Shown one piece after another: positions 54,296 to 63,252 of a stretch of DNA of 64,000 nt. Both the position numbers and the translations under genes were made by a program. Under the pieces are notes generated by a model that saw only the letters and a program-made list of their open reading frames with translations, searched no databases and was not told the DNA's origin. Each line of letters starts with the position of its first letter. Positions within the stretch are counted from its first letter, which is position 1. Source of the stretch: Winogradskyella endarachnes (GTDB lineage Bacteria > Bacteroidota > Bacteroidia > Flavobacteriales > Flavobacteriaceae); the NCBI RefSeq assembly GCF_009741275.1, contig NZ_WOWS01000003.1, positions 62,001 through 126,000 on the forward strand. Reading direction: 5' to 3'.

Positions 54296-55840
54296 ATGAA
54301 CAAGGAATTAATCGTAAGATCGAGTTCAGATATTGTTGATTTTGCTTTATTAAAAGATGGAAAACTTATTGAATTGCATAAAGACGAAGAGGATAACAAC
54401 TTTTCAGTTGGTGATATTTTTATTGCCAAAATACGTAAGGTTATTCCTGGTTTAAACGCTGCGTTTGTTAACGTTGGCTATGAGAAAGATGGTTTTTTAC
54501 ACTATCATGATCTAGGACCACAATTGCCTTCACTTTTAAAATTCATTAAGCGTGTAAGCACAGGGAAGCTTAAGGATTATACCCTTAAGGATTTTCCTAT
54601 GGAGAAAGATTTAGACAAAAATGGTAGCATAGCAAATGCTATTAAATCTAATCAATCTTTATTAGTACAAGTAGTAAAAGAGCCAATCTCTACAAAAGGG
54701 CCACGCATTAGTTCAGAATTATCTATTGCTGGTAGATACATTGTCTTGGTACCTTTTTCAAATCGTATTTCAATTTCGCAAAAAATTGATTCGCAAGAAG
54801 AAAAAGACCGTTTAAAAAGACTGGTAAAAAGTATTACACCTAAGGGATTTGGCGTTATTATACGTACAGTAGCAGAAGGCAAAAAAGTTGCCGAGCTAGA
54901 TAGTGATTTACAAAACTTGCTGGATCGATGGACAGCAATGTGTAAAAAATTGTATAAAGCACATCACCCAACCAAAGTACTGGGAGAAATGAACAAAGCA
55001 TCCTCAATTCTGAGAGATATTTTTAATGATTCATTTTCTGGTATAGTTGTAGACGATGAAGCATTGTACTTACAAGTAAAAGATTATGTGCAGCAAATTG
55101 CACCAAACAAAGAGTCTATAGTTAAATACTATAAAAATGGTGTTCCTATTTTTGAAAAATTTGGTATTGAACGCCAAATAAAAACATCATTTGGACGAAC
55201 CGTATCTATGGCAAAAGGTGCCTACTTGGTAATAGAACATACCGAAGCCCTTCATGTTGTAGATGTAAACAGTGGTAATCGCTCTAACAAAGAGAAGAAC
55301 CAAGAAGACACTGCCTTAGAAGTCAATATGATTTCTGCGCAAGAAATTGCTCGCCAATTACGATTACGTGATATGGGAGGAATTATTGTTGTTGATTTCA
55401 TAGATATGGGCAAAGCAGAAAACAGAAAGAAGCTTTATAATTATCTTAGAGATGAGATGAAAGATGATAAAGCAAAGCACAAAATATTGCCGCCGAGTAA
55501 GTTTGGATTAGTGCAAATAACCAGACAACGCGTTAGGCCAGAGCGTAATATTAAAACGAAAGAAGAAAATCCTAACCTCATAGGAGGCGATGAAATTGAA
55601 GCACCGATTAAGGTGATAGAACGAATTAATCAAGACCTAGAGCGCATTTTCAAAAAAGACTATAAAAAGGTAACACTTAATACACACCCTTTTATAGCAG
55701 CCTTTTTAACCAAAGGGTTTCCATCAGTACGTTCAAAGTGGTTTGTTGAACACAAAAAATGGGTAAAAGTTTTACCTAGAGATGCTTACACATATCTTGA
55801 ATACCATTTTTACGATAAAAATGGTAACAAAATCAAATAA
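54296..55840 (+). CDS. rng: Ribonuclease G/E-family endoribonuclease
   Basis: This endoribonuclease of the RNase E/G family cuts single-stranded RNA, for example in 16S rRNA 5' maturation. The 514-residue protein has an S1-like domain near the N terminus (VGDIFIAKIRKVIPGLNAAFVNVG), then 5'-sensor and DNase-I-like catalytic parts, with metal-site aspartates in VVDVNSGN and IIVVDFIDM. It lacks the long C-terminal scaffold of RNase E. It lies downstream of HU and the small basic peptide behind a terminator. A bidirectional terminator follows (55851-55882). Confidence 0.96.
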   Translation: MNKELIVRSSSDIVDFALLKDGKLIELHKDEEDNNFSVGDIFIAKIRKVIPGLNAAFVNVGYEKDGFLHYHDLGPQLPSLLKFIKRVSTGKLKDYTLKDFPMEKDLDKNGSIANAIKSNQSLLVQVVKEPISTKGPRISSELSIAGRYIVLVPFSNRISISQKIDSQEEKDRLKRLVKSITPKGFGVIIRTVAEGKKVAELDSDLQNLLDRWTAMCKKLYKAHHPTKVLGEMNKASSILRDIFNDSFSGIVVDDEALYLQVKDYVQQIAPNKESIVKYYKNGVPIFEKFGIERQIKTSFGRTVSMAKGAYLVIEHTEALHVVDVNSGNRSNKEKNQEDTALEVNMISAQEIARQLRLRDMGGIIVVDFIDMGKAENRKKLYNYLRDEMKDDKAKHKILPPSKFGLVQITRQRVRPERNIKTKEENPNLIGGDEIEAPIKVIERINQDLERIFKKDYKKVTLNTHPFIAAFLTKGFPSVRSKWFVEHKKWVKVLPRDAYTYLEYHFYDKNGNKIK

Positions 55841-55850
55841 TATCTATTAG

Positions 55851-55882
55851 AAAAGCCCAATTGAGAAATCAATTGGGCTTTT
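55851..55882. terminator. Bidirectional terminator between rng and the Bax-inhibitor-like gene
   Basis: A perfect 14-bp stem (AAAAGCCCAATTGA with TCAATTGGGCTTTT) around a GAAA tetraloop, with T-rich tail, lies between convergent genes. Confidence 0.88.
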
Positions 55883-55905
55883 TATTTTTTAAGGTTTAGA
55901 AATTC

Positions 55906-56622
55906 TTAATCTCTAGACATAAATATTCTTAAGATGTACCAAAATAATAACATTAAAGAGGCAAACAGTCCTAATGCAGCTGGTATATAATCTTCCATAC
56001 CATAAGTTTTAACTAAGTTAGAGGTTTGGTATAATATAGAACCACCAGCAAGTAAACACATTGCTACGGAGAACCATAATCCTAAATTAAATCCGAATAA
56101 AGCACCAGCTATAATTAAACCAATTGCAATAAAGAATCCTATTGTTAAACCTGTTTTTAAGAATGAAAAATCTTTTTTAGTTAATAATACTGTGGCAGAT
56201 AAGCCAGAAAATAGAGCTAATGTAACTATTGATGCTTGGTACAATAATTCTAAACCAGAATCCATATATACAGCAGCAATATAAAGCATAGGTATAAAAA
56301 TTAAAGCTTCAAAAAATATATAAATACCATAGGCTAAATATTGCATATTTTTATCTGTTGTGCGCATAGCCATACTTTCTGCATAGTTTGTAGCAAGCAT
56401 AAATCCGCCGAGCATAATTAACCATTTGTAGCCTTCGGTCATAGATAGCATAAAGTCAACGATGGTTTCACTTTGTAATAATAAATATTCAAACAAAACA
56501 AAAACAAGCACGCCTCCTGCAACATGTGCATAAGTTTTTTTGTAGAACGCAACACGTTCTGCTTCAGATAGATTACCGATTAATACTTTTTGAGGTAAGT
56601 GGTTTGGGATTTGATTTTCCAT
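55906..56622 (-). CDS. Bax inhibitor-1/YccA family membrane protein
   Basis: The 238-residue protein has seven hydrophobic segments starting near residue 30, as in the BI-1/TMBIM/YccA family. The N-terminal cytoplasmic part LSEAERVAFYKKTYAHVAGG leads into the first membrane helix. Bacterial members such as BsYetJ are pH-sensitive calcium leak channels, and YccA modulates FtsH. The role in this organism is not known. It stands alone, with a terminator upstream (56678-56708) and downstream. Confidence 0.9.
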   Translation of the reverse strand: MENQIPNHLPQKVLIGNLSEAERVAFYKKTYAHVAGGVLVFVLFEYLLLQSETIVDFMLSMTEGYKWLIMLGGFMLATNYAESMAMRTTDKNMQYLAYGIYIFFEALIFIPMLYIAAVYMDSGLELLYQASIVTLALFSGLSATVLLTKKDFSFLKTGLTIGFFIAIGLIIAGALFGFNLGLWFSVAMCLLAGGSILYQTSNLVKTYGMEDYIPAALGLFASLMLLFWYILRIFMSRD

Positions 56623-56677
56623 AGAAATTAAATAAGATTAGTTGTATAAATGTAGTTGAATTCAGACTTTAAAACAA

Positions 56678-56708
56678 AATAAAAGCCTTGAAATTCAAAG
56701 CTTTTATT
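56678..56708 (-). terminator. Terminator after the zinc peptidase gene
   Basis: AATAAAAGC (56678-56686) pairs with GCTTTTATT (56700-56708), with an inner TTGAA/TTCAA stem and one C-A mismatch. A T-rich tract follows on the minus strand. It separates the zinc peptidase from the Bax-inhibitor-like gene. Confidence 0.75.
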
Positions 56709-56749
56709 ATTAGGTAACTATAAAATGTATCTTACTTATATATCAAATT

Positions 56750-57436
56750 TTATCTTCTGTTTAGAAATATGCTTACAAAATATAATAAGGTTGCTAATGA
56801 CCCTAATGCGGCAACTAAATAAGTTCTTGCAGCCCATTTTAACGCGTCTTTTGCACCTGCATGTTCTTCTCTGGTTACCATATTTTTGTTTTCTAGCCAA
56901 GCCAAAGCTCTATTACTAGCATCGTATTCTACAGGAAGTGTAATGAAAGTGAAAAGTGTAGTTACGGCAAATAAAATAATTCCCAGAAGTAGTATAGAAC
57001 TACCAAATGAGCTTGTTGCAGACAAAACTAAACCAGCCATAATAACAATATTAGATAGCTTACTACTAATACTAACAGCTGGTACAATTTTAGAACGCAT
57101 TGTTAACCAACTATACGCTGTTGCATGTTGTACAGCATGGCCAACTTCGTGAGCAGCAACGGCAGCAGCAGCAGCATTTCGCTGGTTATATACAACCTCA
57201 CTGAGGTTTACCGTTTTATTTGCGGGATTGTAATGGTCTGTTAATTGACCAGGTGTTGAAATTACTTCTACATCATATATGCCATTGTCTGCAAGCATTT
57301 TTTCCGCAATTTCTCTTCCGCTTAATCCATTTCTTAGATGAAGTTTTGAGTAATGCTCAAATTTGCTTTTTAACTTTCTGCTTACAAAAGAACTTACTAA
57401 AAAGATAACTCCTGCAATAATATAATATCCCATCAT
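56750..57436 (-). CDS. YugP-like neutral zinc metallopeptidase, membrane protein
   Basis: The 228-residue integral membrane protein has an N-terminal helix (about 5-18) and two or three C-terminal helices. The zinc motif HEVGH (His96, Glu97, His100) sits in AAVAAHEVGHAVQHA, followed by an LTMRSKIVP segment. This is the PF04298 (YugP) family, of unknown substrate. TPGQLTDHYNPANKTVNLSE matches the conserved family stretch. Single-gene unit, 99 nt downstream of ald in the reading direction, followed by its own terminator. Confidence 0.9.
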   Translation of the reverse strand: MMGYYIIAGVIFLVSSFVSRKLKSKFEHYSKLHLRNGLSGREIAEKMLADNGIYDVEVISTPGQLTDHYNPANKTVNLSEVVYNQRNAAAAAVAAHEVGHAVQHATAYSWLTMRSKIVPAVSISSKLSNIVIMAGLVLSATSSFGSSILLLGIILFAVTTLFTFITLPVEYDASNRALAWLENKNMVTREEHAGAKDALKWAARTYLVAALGSLATLLYFVSIFLNRR

Positions 57437-57535
57437 AATTTAAATCGAATTTTGATTTTACAATTGTAAATATAACAAATAGTAAGCCAAATTTTGGTTA
57501 AGCAAAATTGTCAGTAAAATTATGACAGGTTTTTT

Positions 57536-58636
57536 TTATATAGCATCTACAGACCAGTTAAAAGCTTCAGCTATTTCTTCGTAGACTATTTTGCCATTAA
57601 CAATATTTAAACCTTTAGCCAATGTTGGGTCTTTTTCACAAGCTTTTTCCCATCCTTGGTTTGCTAATCTAATTACGTATGGTAACGTAACATTTGTTAA
57701 AGCAAGCGTTGAAGTATATGGTACTGCACCTGGCATATTAGCTACACAATAGTGTACTACATCATCAATGATATAGGTTGGGTTCTCGTGTGTTGTGGCT
57801 TTTGTAGTTTCCATACAACCACCTTGGTCTACAGCGACATCTACTAATACAGTACCTGGTCTCATATCCTTAAGCATATCTCTGCTTATTAATTTTGGTG
57901 CCTTTGCGCCTTTTAGTAAAACACCTCCAACAATTAAATCGTGATCTTTAATTCGTTTTCTAATATTATATTCGCTAGAGAATTCTGTAACAACATGGCT
58001 AGGCATAACATCGTTAACATATCTTAATTGTTTCATGTTAATATCCATTATAGTAACATGTGCTCCTAAACCAGCCGCCATTTTAGCCGCTTGGATACCT
58101 ACTACACCAGCGCCCAAAACTAAAACGCGTCCTGGAGGAACGCCAGGAACTCCACCTAATAATACACCACGACCTTTTATAGGTTTTTCTAAATATTTGG
58201 CACCTTGTTGTATGGCCATTCTTCCGGCAACTTCAGACATTGGTGTTAATAATGGTAAAGAGCCATCTTTATCTTCTACAGTTTCATAAGCAATACAAAC
58301 CGCTTTACTTTTTAACATTGCTTTAGTTAAAGGCTCACTAGATGCAAAGTGAAAATACGTAAATACAACATGGTGTGATTGTATCAATGGATACTCTTGT
58401 TCAATTGGCTCCTTTACTTTAACAATCATGTCACTAGAGGCATAGACTTCTTCAATTGTATCTAATACAATTGCGCCAGCGTCTATATAATCTAAATCTG
58501 AAAATCCACTGCCAAAACCAGCTTCTTTTTGTACGTAAACAACATGTTTGTTTTTAGTTAATTCAAAAACTCCAGCTGGTGTCATACCAACTCGGTTTTC
58601 ATTGTTTTTAATTTCCTTTGGAATACCGATTTGCAT
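57536..58636 (-). CDS. ald: Alanine dehydrogenase
   Basis: Ald interconverts alanine and pyruvate plus ammonia with NAD. The 366-residue protein starts MQIGIPKEIKNNENRVGMTP, the conserved substrate-site segment. The NAD Rossmann motif is VLVLGAGVVGIQAAKMA (about 168-184), and the family's VDVAVDQGGCMETTKAT and NMPGAVPYTSTLAL follow. Size and motifs are standard. The 280-nt upstream spacer is AT-rich and has a weak promoter-like TAATTTTCG on the minus strand near the start. No operon partner is evident. Confidence 0.96.
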   Translation of the reverse strand: MQIGIPKEIKNNENRVGMTPAGVFELTKNKHVVYVQKEAGFGSGFSDLDYIDAGAIVLDTIEEVYASSDMIVKVKEPIEQEYPLIQSHHVVFTYFHFASSEPLTKAMLKSKAVCIAYETVEDKDGSLPLLTPMSEVAGRMAIQQGAKYLEKPIKGRGVLLGGVPGVPPGRVLVLGAGVVGIQAAKMAAGLGAHVTIMDINMKQLRYVNDVMPSHVVTEFSSEYNIRKRIKDHDLIVGGVLLKGAKAPKLISRDMLKDMRPGTVLVDVAVDQGGCMETTKATTHENPTYIIDDVVHYCVANMPGAVPYTSTLALTNVTLPYVIRLANQGWEKACEKDPTLAKGLNIVNGKIVYEEIAEAFNWSVDAI

Positions 58637-58916
58637 ATTATGTAGATTTTGATATTAATAGCTTGTCGAAAATTACTATTAAAAAAGTTGTTGTTCCAAA
58701 TTTGAAGCGCAATTTGAAATGATTTTTACGGAATTAATATATTACTGTTAATATTTTGAAAACTTCCAAAAAGAGTATTGGTTTACAGTGCAATATGATA
58801 TTCGATGAATGTTTGATACTTTCGATAACCTGAAATACCTTTAAAGTAACATCATTAAAATTTGATAATAATGGTTCTTATTTTAAGAAATATAGTTAAA
58901 CTAAAAAGCAATGTAA

Positions 58917-59351
58917 CTAATCTTTACTCCGTGTAATTGCAGTTTTAATAACGTGGTTATTTCTAAAAAATAGCGTAAACTGTTTAATGTCTCCATTTTT
59001 AAATTTTCCGCGAACACCAACATAATAGTTAAATTGGTCTGCGTCTTTATAATTAGATTCTTTAGGGTAGCCTAATTGTTGTATAACCTCTCTTTTTGTA
59101 TCATTAATAAAGAGATTTCTGTCTATAATATCATCTATCATTTCATAACGGTTCATAGGACTTTGTTTCCAGCGTTCTTCTGAAAAACGGTCTTCAAAAA
59201 AATAATGTAATGATGTGGCGATTACAAATGATACAAAAAAAATTAAACCAATTTGATTCACTTGATTATTTCTATAATCAAAATATTCCCATATAGCTTT
59301 TGGTTTCTTTTTGGATGAATTTGTTTTAACTGTAGGTTTGTCCAATAACAT
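58917..59351 (-). CDS. Single-pass membrane protein with a BamE-like C-terminal pattern
   Basis: I do not recognise a named family. The 144-residue protein has a basic N terminus (SSKKKPKA), one membrane segment at about 36-53 (LIFFVSFVIATSLHYFF), and a soluble C-terminal part. The segment TKREVIQQLGYPKESNYKDADQFNYYVG resembles the start of BamE/SmpA-type domains, where a helix leads into a Gly-Pro turn before two strands. The orientation is N-in, C-out (positive-inside rule). It lies between leuS and ald on the same strand, separated by about 146 and 280 nt. Function unknown. Confidence 0.6.
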   Translation of the reverse strand: MLLDKPTVKTNSSKKKPKAIWEYFDYRNNQVNQIGLIFFVSFVIATSLHYFFEDRFSEERWKQSPMNRYEMIDDIIDRNLFINDTKREVIQQLGYPKESNYKDADQFNYYVGVRGKFKNGDIKQFTLFFRNNHVIKTAITRSKD

Positions 59352-59438
59352 AAATTTGTGTGGCCTATGCTAGGAGCAAATTAATGATTTAAATGCATAT
59401 GTAAGGCATTTGGAATTACTAGAATAGAATTACATCAA

Positions 59439-59479
59439 AAAATAACCCTTTCGATAAACATTATCAAAAGGGTTATTTT
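59439..59479 (-). terminator. Terminator after leuS
   Basis: AAAATAACCCTTT (59439-59451) pairs with AAAGGGTTATTTT (59467-59479), with an inner GATAA/TTATC stem and one C-A mismatch. Flanking A and T tracts allow termination in either direction. It lies 18 nt beyond the leuS stop. Confidence 0.8.
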
Positions 59480-59497
59480 AAATAATTAATTTAATAG

Positions 59498-62362
59498 TTA
59501 CCCAACAATATTTACAATTTTGCCAGGCACTACAATTATCTTTTTAGGTGTTTTGCCATCTAATTGCGCTATGGTTTTCTCGTGAGCCATAACGGTTTTT
59601 TCAATCTCGTCTTTAGGCATATCCATTGGTAACTCTAAGGTAAAACGCATTTTACCATTAAAAGAAATAGGATATTTTTTACTACTTTCTACTAAGTGAC
59701 TCGCTTCAAATTTTGGAAAATCTACAGTTGATATAGAACCTTCATGTCCTAATTGTTCCCATAATTCTTCAGCAATATGTGGTGCGTAAGGCGAAATTAA
59801 AACCAATAAAGGTTCAAGAATTTCTTTACTTGTACACTTCTGGGCAGTCAACTCATTTACAGCAATCATAAATGTAGAAACAGAGGTGTTAAAAGAGAAA
59901 TTCTCAATATCTTCTTCTACTTTCTTTATGGTTTTGTGTAAGGTTTTTAAGTTGTCTTTGCTTGGTTCAGTATCTGTTACTTTTAAACCATTTTCATTGA
60001 CAAACAGTTTCCAAAGTTTTTTTAGGAAACCGTGAACACCTGTAATACCAGCTGTATTCCAAGGTTTGTATTGTTCTAATGGACCAAGAAACATTTCGTA
60101 TAAACGTAAACTGTCTGCGCCATAATCTACTACAATATCATCAGGATTAACAACATTGTATTTTGATTTGGACATTTTTTCGACGTCGCGACCAACTTTA
60201 TAAACTCCTTCTTCAAGAATAAATTCAGCATCAGCATAATCTTCTCCAAATTCAGAATCATTTTTTAACCCTTCAATATCTAATTCATCTGAAGCATTAA
60301 CGTATTTAACTTTAACATGAATAGGAAGAACATTTTTTCCTTCAATTAATCCTTTAGAGACATAGGTGTTTGTGTTTTCTTCTCTATATAAAAAAGCACT
60401 AGTCCCCAAAATCATACCTTGGTTTATCAACTTTTTAAAAGGCTCTTCAACATTTACAAAACCTCTATCTTTCAATAATTTTACCCAAAAACGAGAGTAG
60501 AGTAAGTGACCTGTTGCATGTTCGCTACCACCAATGTATAAATCTACATTTTCCCAATACTTCAAAGCTTCTTCACTTGCAAACACTCCATCTCTATTGG
60601 CAGCCTCTTCCATATAACGGAAGAAATACCAAGAACTTCCTGCCCAACCAGGCATGGTGTTTAGTTCTAGTGGATGAATAGTTTCGTTATCAATTAACTC
60701 GTTACTTACTACTTTACACTTTTCTGTATCCCAAGCCCAAACGTCTGCACGTCCTAAAGGTGGTTCGCCTTCTTCGGTTGGTAAATATTTTTCTACTTCT
60801 GGTAATTTAATTGGTAAATGCTCAGCTTCTATCATTTGAGGCATACCATTTACATAATACACTGGGAAAGGTTCGCCCCAATAGCGTTGACGAGAAAATA
60901 CAGCATCTCGTAATCGGTAATTGGTTTTTCCTTCACCTTGACCTAATTGCTCTAGTTCATAAATAGCGCGTTTAGATGCTTTTTTATAGTTCATGCCATT
61001 AAGGAAATCACTATTGGCAATTTTTACATTGTCTTTAGAGGTAAAAGCCTCCTCTAATTCCTCCGAAGGAGGAGAATTTTCACTTGAACCTTTTATACTT
61101 GATAAATCAAAAATATTAGGAATTGGAATTCCGAAGTGCTTTGCAAAATCAAAATCGCGTTGGTCGCCACAAGGTACAGCCATTACAGCACCTGTTCCGT
61201 AGCTTGCTAAAACGTAATCACCAATCCAGATTGGAATTGGTTCTTTTGTAAATGGATGTTCTGCATAAGCACCTGTAAACACACCAGTAATGGTTTTTAC
61301 ATCTGCCATACGATCGCGTTCGCTTCGTTTTGCTGTTTTTTCTATGTAAGCTTCAACGTCTGCTTTTTGTTCTGCTGTTGTTATTTTTGATACTAGCTCG
61401 TGTTCTGGTGCAAGTGTCATAAAGGACACACCAAAAATGGTATCTGGTCTTGTAGTGAAAACGTCAATGACGTCATCGTGTCCGTTTACATTAAAAGATA
61501 CCGAAGCTCCAACCGATTTTCCTATCCAGTTTTTCTGAATGTCTTTTAAAGCATCTGTCCAATCAATCGTATCTAAACCTTGCAACAAACGTTCGGCATA
61601 AGCCGAAATTCGCATGCTCCATTGGGTCATTTTTTTACGTACCACAGGATGTCCTCCTCGTTCTGAAACACCGTTTACAATTTCGTCATTAGCTAAAACG
61701 GTTCCTAAAGCCGGACACCAGTTGACTTCGGTTTCTGCTAAATAGGTTAATCTGTATTTTAATAGAATTTCTTGTTTTTCAACTTCTGAAAAAGCGTTCC
61801 ATTCTTCAGCAGTAAAAATTTCAATATCATCATCGCAAGCTGCATTTACAGTTGCATTTCCTTCCGCTTCAAATTTTGAAACTAAGGTTTTTATTTCTTC
61901 AGCTTTATTAGAGTCATTATTATACCAAGATTCAAATAACTGAATAAAAATCCACTGTGTCCATTTGTAATATTCAGGATTAGAAGTTCTTACTTCTCGG
62001 CTCCAATCAAAAGAAAAACCAATTTGGTCTAACTGACGACGATACGTTTTTATATTGGCTTCTGTTGTTACTGCTGGATGCTGACCTGTTTGTATAGCAT
62101 ACTGTTCTGCAGGTAGCCCAAAACTATCGTAACCTTGAGGATGTAAAACGTTAAAACCTTTGTGGCGTTTATAACGTGCGTAGATATCACTGGCAATATA
62201 GCCTAAGGGATGACCAACATGTAAACCTGCACCAGAAGGATAAGGAAACATATCTAATACGTAGTATTTTGGTTTGTCGCTTGTATTTGAAGCTTTAAAC
62301 GTTTGGTTTTTTGCCCAATAGTCTTGCCACTTTTTTTCTATAGAATTAAAATCGTACATCAT
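59498..62362 (-). CDS. leuS: Leucyl-tRNA synthetase
   Basis: LeuRS charges tRNA-Leu. The reading frame is open to 62446, but a promoter box (62390-62397) lies inside that extension, and the extra N terminus looks non-coding. The start is placed at the Met-Met pair at 62362/62359, which leads into the family's usual YDFNSIEKKWQDYW. The protein is then about 954 residues. HxGH (GLHVGHPLGY) and KMSKS (VEKMSKSKYNVV) are both canonical. An insertion of about 50 residues after WTQWIFIQLFESWY seems typical of Bacteroidota. The editing domain follows (FTTRPDTIFGVSFM). It stands alone and is followed by a terminator. Confidence 0.96.
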   Translation of the reverse strand: MMYDFNSIEKKWQDYWAKNQTFKASNTSDKPKYYVLDMFPYPSGAGLHVGHPLGYIASDIYARYKRHKGFNVLHPQGYDSFGLPAEQYAIQTGQHPAVTTEANIKTYRRQLDQIGFSFDWSREVRTSNPEYYKWTQWIFIQLFESWYNNDSNKAEEIKTLVSKFEAEGNATVNAACDDDIEIFTAEEWNAFSEVEKQEILLKYRLTYLAETEVNWCPALGTVLANDEIVNGVSERGGHPVVRKKMTQWSMRISAYAERLLQGLDTIDWTDALKDIQKNWIGKSVGASVSFNVNGHDDVIDVFTTRPDTIFGVSFMTLAPEHELVSKITTAEQKADVEAYIEKTAKRSERDRMADVKTITGVFTGAYAEHPFTKEPIPIWIGDYVLASYGTGAVMAVPCGDQRDFDFAKHFGIPIPNIFDLSSIKGSSENSPPSEELEEAFTSKDNVKIANSDFLNGMNYKKASKRAIYELEQLGQGEGKTNYRLRDAVFSRQRYWGEPFPVYYVNGMPQMIEAEHLPIKLPEVEKYLPTEEGEPPLGRADVWAWDTEKCKVVSNELIDNETIHPLELNTMPGWAGSSWYFFRYMEEAANRDGVFASEEALKYWENVDLYIGGSEHATGHLLYSRFWVKLLKDRGFVNVEEPFKKLINQGMILGTSAFLYREENTNTYVSKGLIEGKNVLPIHVKVKYVNASDELDIEGLKNDSEFGEDYADAEFILEEGVYKVGRDVEKMSKSKYNVVNPDDIVVDYGADSLRLYEMFLGPLEQYKPWNTAGITGVHGFLKKLWKLFVNENGLKVTDTEPSKDNLKTLHKTIKKVEEDIENFSFNTSVSTFMIAVNELTAQKCTSKEILEPLLVLISPYAPHIAEELWEQLGHEGSISTVDFPKFEASHLVESSKKYPISFNGKMRFTLELPMDMPKDEIEKTVMAHEKTIAQLDGKTPKKIIVVPGKIVNIVG

Positions 62363-62389
62363 TATTTTTTTCGCCTTGTATTGATGTCG

Positions 62390-62397
62390 CAAATTTA
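62390..62397 (-). promoter_or_regulatory. -7 promoter box for leuS; decides the start
   Basis: The minus strand reads TAAATTTG followed by CGAC, matching TAnnTTTG. It lies 27 nt upstream of the Met-Met start at 62362, inside the apparent N-terminal extension, so the longer start at 62446 is unlikely. Confidence 0.55.
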
Positions 62398-62474
62398 AAC
62401 TTATTGACTGATAATTAAAGGCCGAAGCGTAAAAATTATAGCTCATTAGCTATCAAAATTATAGAGATTATTAC

Positions 62475-62503
62475 TTGCGTCGCTATAATATTTATTAATT
62501 TCG
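62475..62503 (+). promoter_or_regulatory. Promoter of the tail-anchored protein gene
   Basis: TTG at 62475-62477 and TAATTTCG at 62496-62503 with an 18-nt spacer resemble the -33/-7 pattern (TAnnTTCG variant). The ATG is 26 nt after the box. Divergent from the leuS promoter. Confidence 0.4.
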
Positions 62504-62529
62504 TGGTACATTATTTTAGCACCTAAAAA

Positions 62530-63225
62530 ATGAGTGAAAATTTTGAATCAATTCTTTTAGAACATGAGGGTTTAAACAAGCTTATCACAGAAAAAGACCT
62601 TAATACGTTTGTTAAATTTCCGTCTTTTGATACGTTTAGTACAGCATTTATTGATTGGTTAAGCCCAAAATATTATGAAGCTTTTGTTGAAATATACACT
62701 ACGCATTTAGGTACTAAGAAAGAGGCAAAGGTTGTTAAGCTAATTAATTCCACGTGGTTTTGTAATGCAGAAACTACAGATCGTATTGTAGAGTTTTTAT
62801 CTGAGCGTTTAGACACAACTGTAGAATTATCTAAACAATTAAATAAAAAAATTACAGGAAATAAAAATCTAGAAGATATAATTAGTGTTAGCAGTTCAAT
62901 GGTGAATGATGTATTAAACTATGTTAATAAAGCCATTTTCGAAAAAAATCATCCAGAAATTGCAGACAAGAAGAATGAAATTTTAGATAATAGCTTGGCA
63001 GTTTGCGAAGAGCTAAAACAATATAAAGCATCTAGCGAGGTAGAATTTACGATGTTTAATGGTATTTTAGACCGATTAAAAAGTATTAAACTAAATGAAG
63101 CACAATCTGTGCGTTACCAAGCTTGTGTTAATAAATCGAAATCATCGTCTAATAAATACTTAATAGTAACCGTTATACTCGTGATTCTTTTTATTGTTAG
63201 AATGATTGTACGGTTTGCAAATTAA
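62530..63225 (+). CDS. Unknown tail-anchored protein upstream of ftsX
   Basis: I do not recognise the family. The 231-residue protein is mostly helical and charged, with a single hydrophobic segment at the extreme C terminus (about 210-228, YLIVTVILVILFIVRMIV), so it is probably a cytoplasmic protein held in the membrane by its tail. No signal peptide, Walker, zinc or catalytic motif is seen. Trp and Phe cluster in the first 85 residues (FIDWLSPKYYEAFVEIY, INSTWFC). It lies 27 nt before ftsX in the same direction, which could link it to the divisome or peptidoglycan enzymes, but this is only positional. Confidence 0.65.
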   Translation: MSENFESILLEHEGLNKLITEKDLNTFVKFPSFDTFSTAFIDWLSPKYYEAFVEIYTTHLGTKKEAKVVKLINSTWFCNAETTDRIVEFLSERLDTTVELSKQLNKKITGNKNLEDIISVSSSMVNDVLNYVNKAIFEKNHPEIADKKNEILDNSLAVCEELKQYKASSEVEFTMFNGILDRLKSIKLNEAQSVRYQACVNKSKSSSNKYLIVTVILVILFIVRMIVRFAN

Positions 63226-63252
63226 ATAAATAATATTTTACAGAATTAATAT

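Noticed and set aside
58637..58916. 280-nt spacer upstream of ald checked for an RNA gene or riboswitch
   Set aside because: No tRNA-like cloverleaf, long stem or terminator seen; AT-rich with only a weak promoter-like box near ald.
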